A DNA stretch of 16,703 nt from JAXHTH01 sp034211115 (GCA_034211115.1 JAXHTH010000060.1:1-16703); one strand, 5' to 3'; shown: positions 6,970 to 13,660, numbered from the stretch's first letter. Numbers and translations: made by a program. The notes: a model not told the origin generated them from the sequence alone.

Positions 6970-9365
6970 CCGAGGGAACTCGAACAGCCCGCGAAGTGAT
7001 CGGCGTGGTGGCGATCGGCCGCAACGAGGGCGAGCGCCTGCGCCGATGCCTGGAATCGGTGCTCGGGCGGGTCGCCGCCGTGGTCTACGTCGACTCGGGC
7101 TCGGCGGATGACAGCGTCGCGATGGCGCGCTCGAAGGGCGTGGACGTGATCGAACTCGATCCCGCGGCGCCGTTCACGGCCGCGCGGGCGCGCAACGCGG
7201 GGGTGCATCGCCTCAGGGAGCTCAATCCCGACGTCGCGTTCGCGCAGGTCGTCGACGGCGACTGCGAAGTCATCGACGGCTGGCTCGAAGCCGCGTTCGA
7301 CGTGATGCGCGCGGAGCGCGATGTCGCGATCGTGTGCGGGCGGAGACGCGAACAGAATCCCGAAGAGAGCGTCTACAACCGGCTGTGCGACATGGAATGG
7401 AACACGCCGGTGGGCGAGGCGCCGGCGTGCGGGGGCGATGCGCTGATCCGGCTCGACGCGTTCCACGCCGCGGGCGGCTACGACGTCTCGCTCATCGCGG
7501 GCGAGGAGCCGGAGCTGTGCTTCCGCCTCCGTGAAGAAGGGTGGCGCATCCTGCGCATCGATCACGACATGACGTGGCATGATGCCCGCATGATGCGGTT
7601 CCGGCAGTGGTGGACACGCGCGCTGCGCAGCGGACACGCCTACGCGGAGGGGCGCGCCATGCACGGCGATGCGCCCGAGCGCTTCCGGGTAAGCGAGTTT
7701 CGATCGATCATCGAATGGGCGGCGCTCCTCCCGCTGCTCGCGCTGGGACTGGCCTGGCCGACGTGGGGACTGAGCCTGCTGCTCTTCGGCGGTTATGTTC
7801 TGCTGTGGCGGCGCATCCGGCGGTGGCGGCTGCGCGAGGGGGAGAGTCCCCATAATGCGTCGCTCTACGCGGGCCACTGCGTGCTGAGCAAGTTCCCGCA
7901 ACTGATCGGAGTGGCGCAATACTGGTGGAACCGCGCCCTGGGCCGGCGCGCGACCCTGATTGAATACAAGAACGGCGCGGCGACCCGCGACGGGGGCGCC
8001 GATGCCCAGACCGGACCGACGCCGATGTCGATCATGTACGTGGGAGGCACGCTGCCGGCGCGGTCGGAGACGTTCGTCTACCGGGAGGTGCTCACCCTGC
8101 GGGACCTGGGGATCGATGTGCATCTCGCGTCGGTGCATCCGCCGGAACGGGGGCTGGGCGACTTGCGCGTCGAAACGCTGGCGGAGGAAGCGATCGAGAT
8201 CTACGGTCGCGGGATCGGCGCCCTGCTGGCCGGCGCGTCGCGTGAAAGTCTCCGGCATCCGTTGCGCGCGTTGATGACGATGGGTCGCGCCGTCCTCGAT
8301 GCGATCGGCGCGTCGGACGTGCCGTTGCGGCGCCGTCCGAAGATTCTCTGGCAGGTCATCGCCGGCCTGGCCCTGGCGCGACGGGCGCGAGGCAGACGCA
8401 TCGGCCACATCCACGCGCACATGGCGCACGTGCCGACGACGATCGCCATGTACGCCGCGCGTCAACTGGGAACCACCTTCAGCTTCACCGGCCACGCCAT
8501 GGACATCTTCCGCGCGAAGACGCTGCTGGAGGCGAAGCTTCGCCGGGCGTCGTTCGCCGCGTGCATCAGTGAATGGCATCGCCGGTTCTACCGGAAGCTG
8601 GCGCCCGTCGGCGAACAGAAGCTGCCGATCGTGCGGTGCGGTGTCGACGTCGATGTCTTCGCCCCGGCCGATCGGGCGGGCAGGAAAGCCGAACTTCGCA
8701 TCCTCTCGGTAGGCAGGCTCGTGCCGAAGAAGGGATTCGATGTGCTGATCGACGCGCTGGCGCAACTGGGCGACGATGCCAACGGGGTGCGCTGCACGAT
8801 CGTCGGCGACGGGCCGGAGCGCGGCCGTCTCGAAGAACTGGTCGATGAACATCAACTCGGCGATCGGGTCGAGCTGACGGGGGCGAAGGGCAACGATGAG
8901 ATCCGCGGGCTGATGCGGCGCGCCGATCTGTTCGTCCTGCCGTGCCGCGTCGATGCATCGGGCGATCGTGACGGAATCCCGGTCGTGCTGATGGAGGCGA
9001 TGGCGTGCGGGCTGTGCGCGGTGAGCGGGGATCTGCCCGCCATCCGCGAGCTGATCATCGACGGCGAGGGGGGCGTGCTTGCGGAGCCCGGCGATGTTTC
9101 GGCGCTGACCGGGGCGCTGCGCGAACTCATCGGGGATTCGGCGCGGCGCGATCGTCTCGCGGCCGCGGGCCGGCAGCGCGTCGTCGAGGAGTTCTCACTC
9201 TCGGTCAACGTCCAGCGCCTCCTTTCCGCCTTCAGCCGGGCGATGAAGGTCAGGCGAGGATCGGATCCTCCGGCCGTCGCGCCGAAGCACGATATCGGGA
9301 ATGACGAACAGGGGGATCGCGCGAAGGGCGCGGGCGTGGTGCCGTGCGGGTCCGGAGAGCGTTGA
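6966..9365 (+). CDS. Bifunctional GT2-GT4 glycosyltransferase fusion
   Basis: A 799-residue protein joining two complete glycosyltransferases. Residues 1-~335 are a GT2 (GT-A): VYVDSGSADDS from 40, DGDC as the DxD motif at 97-100, GEEPELCFR at 179-187, RQWWTRA from 213, then two probable TM helices at ~250-284. Residues ~336-353 are a Gly/Ala/Thr-rich linker. Residues 354-~760 are a GT4 of the WcaL/AmsK type: MYVGGTLPARSETFVYRE at the start, FTGHAMD near 507, GRLVPKKG at 583-590, and a D-x7-E donor motif (Asp669, Glu677). The start at 6966 sits in an ATGA overlap with the sulfotransferase; the frame is open further upstream but in another frame of that gene. The Met354 codon (8025) lacks a Shine-Dalgarno sequence, supporting one polypeptide. 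The enzyme probably adds two successive sugars at the membrane. The last ~40 residues look disordered. Confidence 0.88.
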   Translation: MTEGTRTAREVIGVVAIGRNEGERLRRCLESVLGRVAAVVYVDSGSADDSVAMARSKGVDVIELDPAAPFTAARARNAGVHRLRELNPDVAFAQVVDGDCEVIDGWLEAAFDVMRAERDVAIVCGRRREQNPEESVYNRLCDMEWNTPVGEAPACGGDALIRLDAFHAAGGYDVSLIAGEEPELCFRLREEGWRILRIDHDMTWHDARMMRFRQWWTRALRSGHAYAEGRAMHGDAPERFRVSEFRSIIEWAALLPLLALGLAWPTWGLSLLLFGGYVLLWRRIRRWRLREGESPHNASLYAGHCVLSKFPQLIGVAQYWWNRALGRRATLIEYKNGAATRDGGADAQTGPTPMSIMYVGGTLPARSETFVYREVLTLRDLGIDVHLASVHPPERGLGDLRVETLAEEAIEIYGRGIGALLAGASRESLRHPLRALMTMGRAVLDAIGASDVPLRRRPKILWQVIAGLALARRARGRRIGHIHAHMAHVPTTIAMYAARQLGTTFSFTGHAMDIFRAKTLLEAKLRRASFAACISEWHRRFYRKLAPVGEQKLPIVRCGVDVDVFAPADRAGRKAELRILSVGRLVPKKGFDVLIDALAQLGDDANGVRCTIVGDGPERGRLEELVDEHQLGDRVELTGAKGNDEIRGLMRRADLFVLPCRVDASGDRDGIPVVLMEAMACGLCAVSGDLPAIRELIIDGEGGVLAEPGDVSALTGALRELIGDSARRDRLAAAGRQRVVEEFSLSVNVQRLLSAFSRAMKVRRGSDPPAVAPKHDIGNDEQGDRAKGAGVVPCGSGER

Positions 9366-9382
9366 GCGCGGGGGCGGAAGAC

Positions 9383-9387
9383 GGAGG
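9383..9387 (+). promoter_or_regulatory. Ribosome binding site for GT2 at 9396
   Basis: GGAGG lies 8 bases before the ATG at 9396. It fixes this start and shows that the gene is translated independently after the 30-bp gap that follows the fusion gene. Confidence 0.7.
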
Positions 9388-9395
9388 AGCGTGCG

Positions 9396-10370
9396 ATGTC
9401 ACGACGGTATGTGTTGATTACGCCGTGCCGCGACGAGGGCGAACATCTGCCCGTCACCATCGAAAGCGTGGCGCGGCAGACGATCCTTCCCGCGCGGTGG
9501 GTGATCGTGGATGACGGGTCGAAGGACAATACGGCCGAGGTTCTCGCGGACGCCGCGGCGCGCCATGCGTTCATCCGGATCGTCACCCGCGCCGACCGTG
9601 GCGGGCGCGCCGTCGGCCCGGGCGTGATCGAGGCCTTCTACGCCGGGCTCGAGACGATCGATCTGGACGAGTATGAGTATCTCTGCAAGCTGGACGGCGA
9701 TCTGGATCTCCCCGCCGATTACTTCCAGCGCGTCATGGAGCACTTCGAGCACGATGCTTATCTCGGCAATTTCTCCGGAAAGTCGTACGTGCGCGAGAAT
9801 GGCCGGCTGGTGTCCGAACGACTCGGCGACGAGAACGCGATCGGGGCGGCGAAGTTCTATCGCGTGCCGTGCTTCCGCGACATCGGCGGGTTCGTGCGGC
9901 AGGTGAGCTGGGATGGAATCGACGGCCACATGTGCCGTCTCCGCGGCTGGATCGCACAGTCCGAGGACGACGAGGCGCTGCGCTTCGTTCATCTGCGGCG
10001 CATGGGATCGAGCCAGCGGAGCCTGTGGGCAGGCCGGAAACGCTGGGGGCGCGGCAAGTACTTCATGGGATCAACGCTGCCTTATGTTGCGGCCGTGTCG
10101 CTGTATCGCATGTTTGAACGTCCCTACATCGTGGGCGGCATCGGGATTCTCCTTGGTTATGTCCGGGCGATGCTGGGACGGGAGGAACGGTTCAGTGATC
10201 CGGAGTACCTGCGGTTCTTCCGGCGTTTCGAGCGGTGCGCGCTGCTGCACGGCAAGGCGTATGCGATCGGAAAGTTCAACGGCGAGGTGCGCGCGCGGTT
10301 CGCCCCGCCCGCGGAAAGGCCGGTGGGCGAGACCACGAACGACGAGCCGGCGCGGAGAGAGGCGGCGTAG
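9396..10370 (+). CDS. Glycosyltransferase family 2
   Basis: A 324-residue GT-A glycosyltransferase. YVLITPCRDEGEHLPVTIES forms the first strand and helix, VDDGSKDNT (38-46) is the nucleotide-binding loop, and KLDGDLDLP (98-106) carries the DxD metal site. The acceptor side includes SWDGIDGHMCR near 169, and SQRSLWAGRKRWGRGKYF from about 205 resembles the Q/R-xx-W region of processive and related GT2 enzymes, although no large TM bundle follows. A moderately hydrophobic segment near residues 245-262 could touch the membrane. The last ~20 residues are charged and probably disordered. It is separated from the fusion gene by 30 bp and has its own good ribosome binding site, but sits in the same operon. 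Donor sugar is unknown. Confidence 0.87.
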   Translation: MSRRYVLITPCRDEGEHLPVTIESVARQTILPARWVIVDDGSKDNTAEVLADAAARHAFIRIVTRADRGGRAVGPGVIEAFYAGLETIDLDEYEYLCKLDGDLDLPADYFQRVMEHFEHDAYLGNFSGKSYVRENGRLVSERLGDENAIGAAKFYRVPCFRDIGGFVRQVSWDGIDGHMCRLRGWIAQSEDDEALRFVHLRRMGSSQRSLWAGRKRWGRGKYFMGSTLPYVAAVSLYRMFERPYIVGGIGILLGYVRAMLGREERFSDPEYLRFFRRFERCALLHGKAYAIGKFNGEVRARFAPPAERPVGETTNDEPARREAA

Positions 10371-10427
10371 CAGTTCCATAATCAAGAGGCGGCAAGAGGC
10401 AATATGACTTAACGACGGTGAACGAAC

Positions 10428-10892
10428 GTGAGGAAGGGAGAGAGACACAAGACCGTCCTTGCCGTGTCGAGCGGCGGTGGACACTGGGTCGAGCTCATGC
10501 GCATCGCGCCGGCGCTCGACGATGCCGACGTGGCGTTCGTGACCGTGCAGCGCGAGTACGCCGATGACGTGGGCGGGCGGCGATTCTACGTCGTCAACGA
10601 CGCGACGCGGTGGAACAAGCTCGCGGTCGCCCTCATGGCGCTGCGGCTTCTGGTCATTATATTGTGGGAGCGGCCGGACGTGGTGATCACGACCGGGGCC
10701 GCGCCGGGGTATTTCGCCCTGCGGTTCGGGCGGTGGATCAAGGCGAAGACGGTCTGGCTGGACAGCATCGCCAACGCCGAGGAGCTGTCGATGTCCGGGC
10801 GCATTGCCGGGCGGTATGCGGATCTGTGGCTGACGCAGTGGCCCGACCTGGCCGGCGATGAGGGACCGGAATTCGCGGGAGCGGTGCTGTGA
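10428..10892 (+). CDS. Alg14/PssD-like glycosyltransferase membrane subunit
   Basis: A 154-residue protein resembling Alg14 and its bacterial counterparts PssD/Cps14F, which act as the membrane-anchoring and acceptor half of a two-subunit GT-B enzyme. The SSGGGHW loop is at residues 14-20. A hydrophobic segment at ~65-80 (ALMALRLLVIILW) is the likely membrane association site, followed by VVITTGAAPGYFALRF and a WLDSIANAEELSMSGR stretch typical of the family. It starts with GTG at 10428. I see no strong Shine-Dalgarno sequence before it, so the start is less certain than elsewhere, but the homologous region begins within a few residues. The stop overlaps the GTG of the next gene (GTGA at 10889-10892), which encodes the expected partner. 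Confidence 0.85.
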   Translation: MRKGERHKTVLAVSSGGGHWVELMRIAPALDDADVAFVTVQREYADDVGGRRFYVVNDATRWNKLAVALMALRLLVIILWERPDVVITTGAAPGYFALRFGRWIKAKTVWLDSIANAEELSMSGRIAGRYADLWLTQWPDLAGDEGPEFAGAVL

Positions 10893-11368
10893 TCTTCGTC
10901 ACCGTGGGACATCAGATGCCCTTCGATCGGCTGATTCGCGTTCTGGACGCGTGGGCGGAGCGCGAGGGGCGGGCCGACCTGTTCGGGCAGATCGGCGAGG
11001 GGGAGTACTGGCCGAGTTACTTCCCCGCCGCACCCTTTCTCACGCCGGCGCAGTTCCAGGAGCGGATGCAACGCTCGGACGCGATCGTCTCACACGCGGG
11101 GACGGGGACGATCATCGCCGCGTTGCAGCTCGGCAAGCCGATCCTGGTCCTGCCGCGCCGGGCGGACCTGGGCGAGACGCGCAACGATCACCAGTTCGCG
11201 ACGGCCGATCACTTCGAGCGGGCGGGGTATATTCTCGTGGCGCGCAGCGAGGCCGAACTGGCGGCGAAGATGGACGATCTCAGAACATTCTCGCCCAGCG
11301 CGCACCTGGGCGACAAGGCGTCGCCCGAACTGCTGAATCGCATTCGCGCGTTCATCACCGCGGCATAG
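10889..11368 (+). CDS. Alg13/PssE-like catalytic GT28 subunit
   Basis: A 159-residue protein equal to the C-terminal donor-binding half of a GT28 (MurG-like) enzyme, as in Alg13, PssE and Cps14G. It opens MIFVTVGHQMPFDRLIR, the strand and loop typical of the family. SHAGTGTIIAALQLGKP from residue 68 is the conserved donor-site segment, and the LPR...ETRNDHQ stretch (88-102) completes the nucleotide-sugar site. With the preceding gene it should form one heterodimeric glycosyltransferase; coupling by GTGA overlap suits a 1:1 complex. It is the last gene of the glycan operon. Characterised pairs transfer galactose or glucuronic acid in capsules and GlcNAc in yeast, so the sugar here is open. Confidence 0.87.
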   Translation: MIFVTVGHQMPFDRLIRVLDAWAEREGRADLFGQIGEGEYWPSYFPAAPFLTPAQFQERMQRSDAIVSHAGTGTIIAALQLGKPILVLPRRADLGETRNDHQFATADHFERAGYILVARSEAELAAKMDDLRTFSPSAHLGDKASPELLNRIRAFITAA

Positions 11369-11425
11369 GCGGGCGTCGGCAGGGGGTCATCGCCAGGCGC
11401 GGAGGCGGCGGGTGAGCGACGGTGG

Positions 11426-11438
11426 TGCACTTGGTGCA
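11426..11438. repeat. Short inverted repeat TGCAC-TTG-GTGCA
   Basis: A 5-bp inverted repeat with a 3-base centre lies 58 bp after the last glycan gene. It could be a weak hairpin or half of a regulator site. There is no T-run after it, so it is not a standard terminator. At this length it could be chance. Confidence 0.3.
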
Positions 11439-11461
11439 ACTCCATGTCCTGAGCTTGGTTA

Positions 11462-11474
11462 GCACGAATCGTGC
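11462..11474. promoter_or_regulatory. Operator-like 6-1-6 palindrome
   Basis: GCACGA-A-TCGTGC is a perfect 6-bp inverted repeat around one base. The one-base centre makes a stable hairpin unlikely and suits a dimeric DNA-binding protein. It lies 51 bp upstream of the TTGACA element. No regulator gene is in the window, so the role is a guess. Confidence 0.35.
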
Positions 11475-11525
11475 GCGGTCCGGGCCCGCCCTTCGACGAG
11501 AATCATGAAAAAAGTCGGGGATGTC

Positions 11526-11556
11526 TTGACAACGCCCCCCCCCCCGGTGGTAGATT
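11526..11556 (+). promoter_or_regulatory. Candidate promoter with poly-C spacer
   Basis: A perfect -35 hexamer TTGACA (11526-11531) and a 4/6 -10 hexamer TAGATT (11551-11556) are 19 bases apart, within about 90 bases of the chosen ATG at 11643. The spacer includes 11 consecutive C residues (11535-11545), and an A-tract lies just upstream. The spacer is 2 bases longer than the 17-base optimum for sigma-70-type promoters. It would drive the cysteine-rich gene and probably the gene after it. It is read from sequence only; no start site is known. Confidence 0.5.
11535..11545. repeat. Homopolymeric tract of 11 C
   Basis: Eleven C residues in a row lie between the -35 and -10 candidates. Such tracts are prone to slipped-strand length change and also to sequencing error, so the true length in the population is uncertain. 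Confidence 0.9.
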
Positions 11557-11629
11557 GGTGGGTGTCGAGTGTTCTATGGGTGCCCGGGGCGCCGTGTCGG
11601 GCGGCCGGGCGATGGCAATCCTGGAATGG

Positions 11630-11635
11630 AAGGAG
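11630..11635 (+). promoter_or_regulatory. Ribosome binding site for the cysteine-rich gene
   Basis: AAGGAG lies 7 bases before the ATG at 11643. It decides that start over the in-frame ATG at 11505, which has only a weak purine stretch before it and would place the poly-C tract inside the coding region. Confidence 0.7.
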
Positions 11636-11642
11636 ACGTGTC

Positions 11643-12059
11643 ATGGTGCGCACGCGATATCGCGCTGCGGGTCACTTGGTGGTCCTTACGGGCGTCGTGT
11701 GCTTCGGTTGCCCCGAGATGAATCAGCCTGCGGCAGCCGATGAGACAGGCGACTGCTGGCGCGCCGTATACGGGAGTTGCTGCGAGACCGGTTATGGAAT
11801 GACCTGGGTGGAATGCTGGCCTGGGTCGTACAACTGCTACGGCGACTGGGTGCACGATGACTACTTCTGGGCGGAACGCATGGGGTCATACGGGTGGGAT
11901 CCACCGATCGAAGGCTATACGGGTGAGATCAAATGCGAGTTCTACGATCCCATCTGCGCCTTCGGTCAAAACCCGACCGCATGCAAAACAGGCCAGACGC
12001 TACGAGCGTTGTATTGCGTCGGCGTGGTGCCTCAAGGCGAGTACGACTGCGAAGATTGA
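11643..12059 (+). CDS. Cysteine-rich secreted protein, unknown function
   Basis: I do not recognise this family. The product is 138 residues. A basic N-terminus (MVRTRYR) and a hydrophobic stretch to about residue 22 look like an export signal; the Cys at 20 and 23 do not fit a standard lipobox, so a lipoprotein is not clear. The rest carries ten Cys (38, 46, 47, 58, 65, 98, 105, 114, 125, 136), many Trp, Tyr and Gly, and acidic residues, which suggests a small extracytoplasmic domain held by disulfides. The start is set by AAGGAG 7 bases upstream; the same frame is open back to an ATG at 11505. The gene is less GC-rich than the glycan operon. It is followed after 77 bp by another exported protein on the same strand and may be co-transcribed with it. 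Confidence 0.65.
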   Translation: MVRTRYRAAGHLVVLTGVVCFGCPEMNQPAAADETGDCWRAVYGSCCETGYGMTWVECWPGSYNCYGDWVHDDYFWAERMGSYGWDPPIEGYTGEIKCEFYDPICAFGQNPTACKTGQTLRALYCVGVVPQGEYDCED

Positions 12060-12126
12060 TCGGGCTAGGCGATCTGGTGATCGGTGATAGTGGAGCAACT
12101 GGTGGTATGAACGGGACCCAAATCGC

Positions 12127-12130
12127 AGGA
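12127..12130 (+). promoter_or_regulatory. Ribosome binding site choosing the start at 12137
   Basis: AGGA lies 6 bases before the ATG at 12137. The in-frame ATG at 12107 has only a GGAG at a longer spacing (about 11 bases), and starts further upstream would overlap the previous gene and add Arg-rich residues before the signal peptide. Confidence 0.5.
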
Positions 12131-12136
12131 ACGACC

Positions 12137-13555
12137 ATGTTGGCGAGGTGGCTGTGCCGGCGGCTTTTCAAGTTGCAGCACGTGCTGGCTGTGTTGTGCG
12201 TGGGGGGCGTGGCATCGTTGGGCGCGGCGGGGGACGATGCGCAACCTGAAGGGGCGAACAAGCCGGGTGAGATGTGGACGAGCCGAGGTCATATGGCGAC
12301 GGCCGGAGCGAGTTACTATGTCATCAGCGTGCCGCATCCGATCGGCGAAGAAGAATGGGATATGTACGCAACCGAACTCGTTCTGAGCGAGGCACAAGGC
12401 CGGGAGTTTCGGCGTCTGTACGGAGCTTATCTGGTCGAAGACCGCGCGTACCGAGCCGAGTCAATACAACCACTGTGGGAGCGCTCGGGCAAGATCGCGG
12501 CCTCGAATGATCTCTACACGAACGAGGCGACGGCAAAGAGGTTCGCTGAATTGATGTCCGACCGCGCGGCGGCGTTGCCCGGTCTCCTGGCGATCGAGAA
12601 CCGGCTCTTCGAAGGGGTCGCGGCCTACCTCAGCGAGGAGCAACTCGATTTGATGGAGCATGTGCGGAACCAGCGGCGACGCGCGCGGTGCAACGCGGCG
12701 CACTGCCGTTTTCCGGGCTCCATGATCGACCTGTCGCGTATGCTGTACCGGGCTTCGGAAGAAGGCCTGGATTTGACGCCGGCCGATCCAGAGATGTTCC
12801 GAATGCTCCTCGACGAGTATGACTGGGTGATCACGCCGCTGTTCGAGAGACGCCTCAAGTTGAACCTGCGAACCCAGGTCGAGGGCAACGTGCTCATGGC
12901 ACGTGCGGCTGAACTCTGGGCGGTCCAGGGTGCCGAAACCGAGACGAAGGCGGCCGCAGAGGAACTCGACCGTCAGCGCCGCGCCTTGAACCGAGGGGAG
13001 ATACGCACGGCAAGGCGGATCCAGGAGCTCAACCGAATGTACCTCGCGCTCCTCGCGGCGGAACTGCCGGCGGACACACGACGTGAACTCATCGACCGAT
13101 TCAATGGGTCAACGTATCCGGTGGTGTATCCCGATCCGTACGATGCTCACGCGGTGTTTGAGGCAGCGCTCGCAATGCCGGATCTCAGTGATAAGCAACG
13201 TGGTGAGTTGAAGAGTGCGCTCGAGCTATACAGAGTCCAGCAGGGCGAAGTGACGGACAGGATGTTGAGGCAGTACCTCGACTGGAAACAGAGAACGGGG
13301 GTAGTCTCCGGATACGGATTCGACGAGTACGACGCGTACAGCGAGGCGATGCGCAAGTTGCAGGGTTCGCGTCAGGCCGTCGCTGATATGGCGTTGGCGA
13401 TGCTCAGGGAGGCATTGACGGAGAGCCAACAGGCGGACCTGACACCGGAGCTGGCAGCGTGGGAGGATCGCGCCAGCGCCTTTGAGGCTCACGATGCGTT
13501 GATTCAGGAGCGGTTCCAGCTCGCCGGCTGGCAGTGGCCGCGACCGTACGATTGA
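12137..13555 (+). CDS. Exported helical protein with three LTxxQ-type repeats
   Basis: A 472-residue protein of unknown function. The N-terminus has a basic region (MLARWLCRRLFKLQ), a hydrophobic core to about residue 29 and an Ala-rich cleavage region near ASLGAAG, so it should be exported. The rest is rich in charged amphipathic helix. Four L[S/T]xxQ motifs occur at residues 83-87 (LSEAQ), 165-169 (LSEEQ), 350-354 (LSDKQ) and 427-431 (LTESQ), with diverged equivalents at 213 (LTPAD) and 310 (LPADT). They form three units of about 117-145 residues, each with a first motif followed 77-97 residues later by a second. LTxxQ motifs are known from the periplasmic Spy/CpxP family, but this protein is much longer and I do not claim that function. 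ATG 12107 is an alternative start, adding ten residues. Gene composition is less GC-rich than the neighbours. Confidence 0.75.
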   Translation: MLARWLCRRLFKLQHVLAVLCVGGVASLGAAGDDAQPEGANKPGEMWTSRGHMATAGASYYVISVPHPIGEEEWDMYATELVLSEAQGREFRRLYGAYLVEDRAYRAESIQPLWERSGKIAASNDLYTNEATAKRFAELMSDRAAALPGLLAIENRLFEGVAAYLSEEQLDLMEHVRNQRRRARCNAAHCRFPGSMIDLSRMLYRASEEGLDLTPADPEMFRMLLDEYDWVITPLFERRLKLNLRTQVEGNVLMARAAELWAVQGAETETKAAAEELDRQRRALNRGEIRTARRIQELNRMYLALLAAELPADTRRELIDRFNGSTYPVVYPDPYDAHAVFEAALAMPDLSDKQRGELKSALELYRVQQGEVTDRMLRQYLDWKQRTGVVSGYGFDEYDAYSEAMRKLQGSRQAVADMALAMLREALTESQQADLTPELAAWEDRASAFEAHDALIQERFQLAGWQWPRPYD

Positions 13556-13618
13556 TTGAGGAATAACGAGTGGGCCCGGTCGACAGCGCCGATCGTGCTC
13601 GCTGGCTTGGTCCACGTT

Positions 13619-13633
13619 GCGCCTCTGGGGCGC
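13619..13633. terminator. Weak stem-loop, possible terminator
   Basis: GCGCC, TCTGG, GGCGC form a 5-bp GC stem with a 5-base loop, 64 bp after the 472-residue gene's stop and 28 bp beyond the opposing gene's stop. There is no U-tract. The position suits a bidirectional transcript end, but the call is tentative. Confidence 0.25.
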
Positions 13634-13635
13634 GG

Positions 13636-13647
13636 ATCAGCGCTGAT
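13636..13647. repeat. Perfect 12-bp palindrome
   Basis: ATCAGCGCTGAT reads the same on both strands. It has no loop, so it suits a dimeric protein site better than a hairpin. It may be chance. Confidence 0.3.
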
Positions 13648-13660
13648 GTGACGGGTCGAC

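Larger units (their letters stand above)
11369..11642 (+). other. 274-bp intergenic region with inverted repeats and promoter-like elements
   Basis: This gap separates the glycan operon from the two secreted-protein genes. It holds two short inverted repeats (11426-11438 and 11462-11474), a short A-tract (AAAAAA near 11508), a TTGACA/TAGATT promoter-like pair with an 11-C run in its spacer, and the ribosome binding site at 11630-11635. I find no convincing rho-independent terminator (no strong stem followed by T residues) for the operon. Confidence 0.6.
13556..13660. other. Convergent intergenic gap with palindromes
   Basis: This 105-bp gap lies between two genes that point at each other. 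It holds a short stem-loop (GCGCC/GGCGC with a 5-base loop, 13619-13633) next to a perfect 12-bp palindrome (13636-13647). Either could help end transcription, but no T-run follows on either strand, so it is not a standard terminator. Confidence 0.35.

Noticed and set aside
6495..8855. 786-codon antisense open frame opposite the sulfotransferase and fusion gene
   Set aside because: No recognisable domain; the strand opposite has intact PAPS and GT motifs throughout.
10383..10402. Imperfect tandem 10-mer (CAAGAGGCGG / CAAGAGGCAA) before the Alg14-like gene
   Set aside because: Only two copies with two mismatches; no clear regulatory meaning and could be chance.
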